64,000 bases of DNA from Buddleja alternifolia (lineage: Eukaryota; Streptophyta; Magnoliopsida; Lamiales; Scrophulariaceae), in assembly GCA_019426215.1 (NCBI GenBank), contig CM033393.1:11132046-11196045 (forward strand). The letters are read 5' to 3'. The translations under genes were made by a program, and so were the position numbers. The notes under the pieces were generated by a model. It was not told the origin of the DNA, made no database searches, and saw only the letters and a list, made by a program, of their open reading frames with translations. Below are positions 59,091 through 64,000 of this stretch, piece by piece (the first letter of the stretch is position 1; each line of letters starts with the position of its first letter).

Positions 59091-60479
59091 TGACATGCTA
59101 AAACCTAACGTGCTCTAATACCAAGTATACTAGTTGTGTGTAGTGATAGATGGACAAAAAGTCTGGGTTGTCGCACCACAAGGACTTGAATTCTAGTTTA
59201 AGATTTTTGATAAGAGGAAAGACAATTAAAGTAAAGTGCAAACAATTGATCGAACAAACGAAGAATGAAAAAGAAAATGAACTATGAATTAAACGTCACG
59301 TATGATAAAGCGACCAAGGCACATGCTATAACCGTATTTACTCGTCAATATATATGAGATACTCTTCGAATTATTAGACTTCTATTGCTTTGGTGGAAAT
59401 TCCTTAATTAACTATTACCTGATCTCTCGTCTTATAATAATTCTATAATTAATTAATGGTTCTATATCTATCCGAGAATCTAACCAATAACCATGCATTT
59501 ACGTTCTAGAATTTCCCCAGATAAATCCGGCTAACAGCACACGGGAATCTCTATCTATCTCTAGGGGCAATTCCTCATTTGTTTCGGATGACATGTTAAT
59601 TCCCTCGAACCCTAATCTATATTCTCCTGAATGAATAGACTTGGAAAGATTGCAAGCATATGATGATCAAGCATATGATTGGAATATAACCATAAAATTA
59701 ACGCACAAAGCAATAATAGAATTAATACGAAAAATCACTTCATATATATTGACTCATAAATTCGGCCTTCACATGGCCTTAGTTCTTCAAAATTAGATCA
59801 TCATCAATTGCTTAAGAAGATCTAAAAAAATCGTATACATAGTTATGAACATAAAAATGCAATGAAATCAAGTAAAACTCCCTAAAGCTTGGTTGGTGAA
59901 GAATCCTTGCTTGGAACTTCAATCTCTACCTCAATTCCCCTTCTTCTACTTCAAAGAGTGATGAAAAGTTGGCTCAAATCTCAGAAAATCATCTCCAAAC
60001 TTTAAAATCTGAACCCCCTTCTTGTGCGAAGAATTTCGCTTTATAGGTTCAAAAACGATTACGGTGGCGCCTAGGCGCGGGTAGATCGGCGCCTAGGCGC
60101 GATCTACGTGTCAGAGCTGGCTTGGGGAAAAAGTCGGAGGACACCCAGGCGCAGGGAACCTGGCACTAGAACGCGGACTGTACGCTGCCTAAGCGAGGGT
60201 AATGTGGCGCGCCGTTATTCGAACACAGCTTCTTCTATTCAGTATCCGGCGCCTGGGCGTGGTTAAGGTGGCACCTGGGCGCGGGTATGCGAACCACTTT
60301 CCTTAAGTTCGTTTGACACGTCGTCTTTTTGCCCTTTTCTTCATTTGCATCCACTTAAGGCCTGAAATCACTTAACACACATGTGACAAGATTTAGGCGA
60401 TAAATAAATCTAAAATATAAACACAACGGGCTTAAAAACACATAAAAATAACTCCTATCTACCCCCTCCACACTTATCA
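59091..60479 (-). repeat. probable 3' LTR of the minus-strand element
   Basis: On the minus strand it begins TGATAAGTGTGGAGGGGG and ends GCATGTCA, about 1389 bp. TATA box CTATAAAGC at about 60038-60045. A GC-rich zone with GGCGCCTAGGCGC words (60065-60300) lies just upstream of it. The boundaries are inferred without the second LTR. Confidence 0.5.
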
Positions 60480-60499
60480 ATTGCTCGACCTCGAGCAAT
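60480..60499. promoter_or_regulatory. perfect inverted repeat at the LTR edge
   Basis: ATTGCTCGA-CC-TCGAGCAAT. It touches the presumed LTR boundary. A CTCGAGG(A/T)CGAGCAA word near the purine tract is common in plant Gypsy elements. Confidence 0.6.
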
Positions 60500-62113
60500 A
60501 AGAGCTATAGGACACGAACAACATCATTAACCAAAGGGAGAAACAAAAAGAAAGGTACCTAACTCACTTTCGTGGAGTAAACAGTTGCACTTAGCTTGTG
60601 CAACAGGCCTTTAAACCCTTGAGTTACCTCAAAGGACGAGTTGTAGTCTCGTGAGGATTTCCATGCGATATACCCACAAAATCGAAGGATTTTCAACCAC
60701 AACTATTCAACACAAATCAACATGAGTAATAGTAAACCAATGGCATTAATTCATTTGCTAAAGCTCAATGTTACATGCATACACGTCACATACTTGCTCA
60801 CGTTACGCCTTAAGCTCGAAAAGATCATCCTAAGGATGTAGTGATAATAAGTCTAAGGTGTTATAGTCACGTGGCATGCTTACCACTTTTTAGACATTAA
60901 TCCCATATCTATCAACTTTCAATTAGTCACAGGGTACGAGATTTGAAGAAAACCTTATATCTGTTTCAAGTTCATCACATTATATACGTTAGGCTTAAAA
61001 TTCATGACACTTCCACTTCAAACACTAGAGTGTAGGCCATGTGCAATGTTTGGTTCCCTTAGGCTTTCTATGACACCCTTGTAACGAGCTTTAAGCTAAT
61101 AACTCCCAAACCGAACGGATTTAGGGTATTAAGTATAGATACACTCCTAAGGGCTTAATCACTCGAATGTCAAAGGCAACGAAAAAAAACTAGGTCTTTA
61201 ATCCATTTACACTTTCATTGGCTTGAGCTTAGCTCAAATTAGCATACTAATACAATATCTAACCATGTTGCTTTTTGCCCCTAATACATAGTAGCCTGAC
61301 TCTTCAGTCGTACCAATTTTCAACCTCGGTGATTGTTATTAAGCATATAAGGTCAACATTCTCAGCTCATAACATAAGTGACAAGTCTAGGTTGATATTT
61401 TTGGGAAAAAGTCTTTAAGTGTTTCAAAATGGTTACCTACTCAACTCCTCTACCCTTGACTTATGTGCAACTGCAAATCATCTAAGGACAATCTAATCTC
61501 CCCTAGGGTCCCATGAGCAAGGTAAGGACGTGTATAGATTATTAAAGTCTAAATTGATGGAGAAAGCATGTCACTGTTTTAAACTAATCAATCTCAATGT
61601 ATTGAATGAAGGTTAAAATCCTAGGAAATTTTTTTTTATGCTTACAAATTAACACATTTTCACATGTATAAGCCGACCTCCCCGAAACTTGGACAAAAAT
61701 ATATGTAACATGAAAACAAACACGACCATCATGGATCAATGACACCCCTCCAAACTTAGAATAAACATTGTCCCCAATGTTCGAAAGAAATAAGAGAGAA
61801 GTATACTTCACCATGTGGGATGCTGAAAAGCAAACCCGAGTCCGTGAATGCAATCTGTCTAAGATTGGCAATGAGAGCCCAAAGTGAGCTAAACCACTAC
61901 ACAATGAAAACTGCTAGCTAGCCATACAAAACAGTTAAGCATTGGATAAAATCGTTAGCCAAACAAAAACGGAGCATAATCAACATCAAAACATAAACGA
62001 AACATGTATCCAATAAACAAAACAGAAGACTGTTCAAACGAGAATCCACAAAATAACAAACTAAAACAAGAATCCCAAAAAGACAACTACAAAAAATGGA
62101 CTACAGAAGCAGG
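60500..62113 (-). other. non-coding tail of the minus-strand element
   Basis: Contains, on the minus strand, ATTGGGGACAATG then AAGTTTGGAGGGGTGTC (61741-61778), the same motif pair as at 42804-42840. The short frame 61584-61904 overlaps it and is not convincing. Confidence 0.55.
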
Positions 62114-63466
62114 CTAATCATCTAACAAATGGTCAATATCTTCATCTCCCACATCGGGCACGACCTCATTCGCATCTCCACCCATAATATCATTAACATC
62201 GAACAAATCATCTATGCCCCCATCATGCTCATCATCATCCGCACCTTCGACGACTAAGGCACACGAACCAACCCTGTCATCCGGCTGAGGTGTGGAGGAG
62301 TGCAAGAACTATGGTGGCGCTGAATAGTCGAAGGGCCCCCATCCCAAAAATGTGTCCTGCTCTCGAATAAGCTAACGGAAGTAAGCATACCCCTCACTCA
62401 TCATCGCCTGCATGTCAGTCCTCAACTGATGCAAGTCATCCCTAAGGTCATCTACATCAGATGATGTGGTACGGCTGGATCCGGTGCCACGAGCAGAAGG
62501 GGGCGAGATATCTTGGAAGGATGTGGCAAAGCTAAAGCGGCAGTCGGGGATGGAATATCAGTGAAAGTGAGAGCTGATCCGGCAGGCTCTGTACCCTCTG
62601 TCGGGTAAGCCTCGACAAGGGATGTCGAACATAAAGCCGTAATCATAGATGCGAAAACAATCAGGTTCCTCTCCGATCCCCATGCTTTTTCTAGCCTTTG
62701 TCGGATCGATCAACAGAGTGAACACAATACCCATCTTGCGGAGAGTTCCTAACAGTGACCGGTGAATCAACCCCACAACGTCAATCTTCCTCTTAGCCAT
62801 AATTGAATAAATCAAAAGTCCCCATTCCCTATTCACCTCTAATTTGTTGGTACTCGAGAGAAGATTGTAATGAATAAAATCGTTCCAGTAAGCAGCCTTG
62901 GGGCGTAAGAGGCGACAGGCTAGATGAGCCTCCTAATCCAGCCAAACTGTACCCTCCTGAGCAATAACCCTTGTGACCTCAGTGAAGGATACGGTGTATG
63001 TGTCATCGGGCTTATGGAGGGCTTGGTACTCCCAGATTTGAGGAATATTCATCCTAAGACATACACTGATGGAAATCGCATCATACTCTACCTCCCTGTC
63101 TCAAATCTCAATGGTACGCTCCTGCCATCCCGCTTTAATAGTAATGTTCACAAAAGCCCCGGCGGCAAAGAACTCCTGAACCCATGGGCCTCGGATAGGC
63201 TCTAACGGTCTAGTGAAATACCCTTGATTGTGGAAGTTAATCAATTCTTGCAACAATGGGCGAGCACTAGCATCGATCGGTTTTTCCTTGATGAGGACCC
63301 GATTTTGCTGAGCGTAATAGATGAGCTCAACTTGCGGGTGTGAGAAAAGTAAAGCTAATCCCGATGGATTCAGTCTCGTTGTAGGCTCGGGGTTTGTTGA
63401 GGGCCCTTTACCTCCTTTCTTATTTCCCTTGGATATGGTCAACGCATTCTTAGGCATGTTTAGCAA
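62114..63466 (-). pseudogene. gag-like 'plant transposon protein' ORF
   Basis: 451 codons in one frame from ATG 63466 to the stop at 62114. Several in-frame stops (TGA 63101-63103, a TAG near 62934, further ones near 62558 and 62310) but no frameshift. The N-terminus is basic (KGNKKGGKGPS). The middle has NQGYFTRPLEPIRGPWVQEF then AAGAFVNITIKAGWQE. Next comes AAYWNDFIHYNLLSSTNKLEV followed by NREWGLLIYSIMAKRKIDVVG. Then follows a short coiled coil (DDLRDDLHQLRTDMQAMM) and an acidic tail (EDIDHLLDD). This order matches the plant transposon protein domain common in gag-only plant retrotransposons. Its function is thought to be Gag-like but is not proven. Confidence 0.65.
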
Positions 63467-64000
63467 AATTTTGACGGCGTAACGACATAGATTTCGTTCC
63501 TAGTTCTTGATCAAACTTCAACAATACCGCAACAACCCAACCAAAAATCCACTCAATCAAAACCAACCAACCAACAATTGGCACACAACATTAGATAACA
63601 AATTCGCAGAAAATAGCCCCTAGCCGAACTTCAGGAGCCCAAATCACACAGATGGAGACCAAATATGCAAAGAATTCCCAAAAACTCACTGTATACCCAA
63701 ACATCGACTTGGAAATCGCTATTAATCAACAAAGATTTCACAACTCCACACAACAACGACTAATGCGGTGCACAAATCACTCAAAAGTACGAGGATGAAC
63801 AGTTAAGCGAGCCAATCACTCACCTTTATGAAAGAGAGATGAGCAAAATTGGTGGAGAGGAGCGACGGAACTGTAGACGGCGAAGAGAACAACGGAGATG
63901 ATGAGCGGTGTGGCGGAGCTAGTCGAAATAGACTATATTGGTCGTGGGAAGTGACGAATTGGCGGTGGAGATGAGAGGAGGCGTGGTGGAGATAGGGTTG
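63467..64000 (-). other. leader of the minus-strand element with a candidate intron
   Basis: On the minus strand a pyrimidine-rich 5' region is followed by a strong donor CATAAAG/GTGAGT (GT at 63823-63822). No single acceptor before the ATG at 63466 stands out. PBS and 5' LTR must lie beyond the window. Confidence 0.4.

Larger units (their letters stand above)
59091..64000 (-). mobile_element. minus-strand gag-only Gypsy-type element, continues past the window
   Basis: From right to left: leader, one gag-like ORF, ATTGGGGACAATG motif, non-coding tail, then an LTR ending at about 59091. It has no pol, so it is non-autonomous. It has the same layout as the plus-strand gag-only element at 39707, but a different ORF. 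Confidence 0.65.

Noticed and set aside
62114..63466. A host gene on the minus strand
   Set aside because: The domain order, several stops in frame, the ATTGGGGACAATG motif and LTR-like flank fit a gag-only retroelement better.

Overview
This window reads as transposon-dense, AT-rich plant nuclear DNA, most likely from a eudicot. Plant-type LTR retrotransposons, a tRNA-derived SINE, a hAT-like MITE, a Helitron and spliced introns all point that way. I find no confident single-copy host gene. Almost everything can be assigned to mobile elements nested inside one another.

Left part (1-5220): a solo LTR cut by the window edge (1-1369), anonymous AT-rich DNA, and a 498-bp hAT-type MITE (2724-3221).

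Centre (5221-37729): one very large terminal-inverted-repeat element bounded by a 9-bp near-perfect target duplication, as in Mutator-like elements. Its two arms are about 2.8 and 3.4 kb once later insertions are removed. They carry the same three zones in mirror order: a unique outer zone, a tandem array of about 177 bp, and a 22-bp minisatellite. Four later elements sit inside it. They are a 13.6-kb minus-strand Ty3/Gypsy Tat-type retrotransposon (5674-19314), a SINE (22053-22240), a Helitron with Rep and helicase remains (about 23.6-32.648 kb), and a second solo LTR (35493-36985). The Tat element carries, antisense to its own pol, a plant mobile domain (PMD) gene with its own TATA box, candidate 5'UTR introns and a coiled-coil tail.

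Right part (37730-64000): a degenerate SIRE-like Copia element (about 38.7-59.09 kb) is the host of three insertions. The first is a gag-only Gypsy-type element lacking its 3' LTR (39707 to about 43.64 kb). The second is a nearly intact Angela/BARE-like Copia element (43890-54518), whose 3' LTR contains the third solo LTR (51716-53263). The third is a minus-strand gag-only element that starts at about 59091 and runs off the right edge.

All element proteins are broken by stops or frameshifts. The least damaged is the Angela-like gag-pol, with three in-frame stops and no frameshift. Element families are named from motifs I recognise by eye; boundaries rest on TG/CA ends, target duplications and primer sites visible in the sequence.
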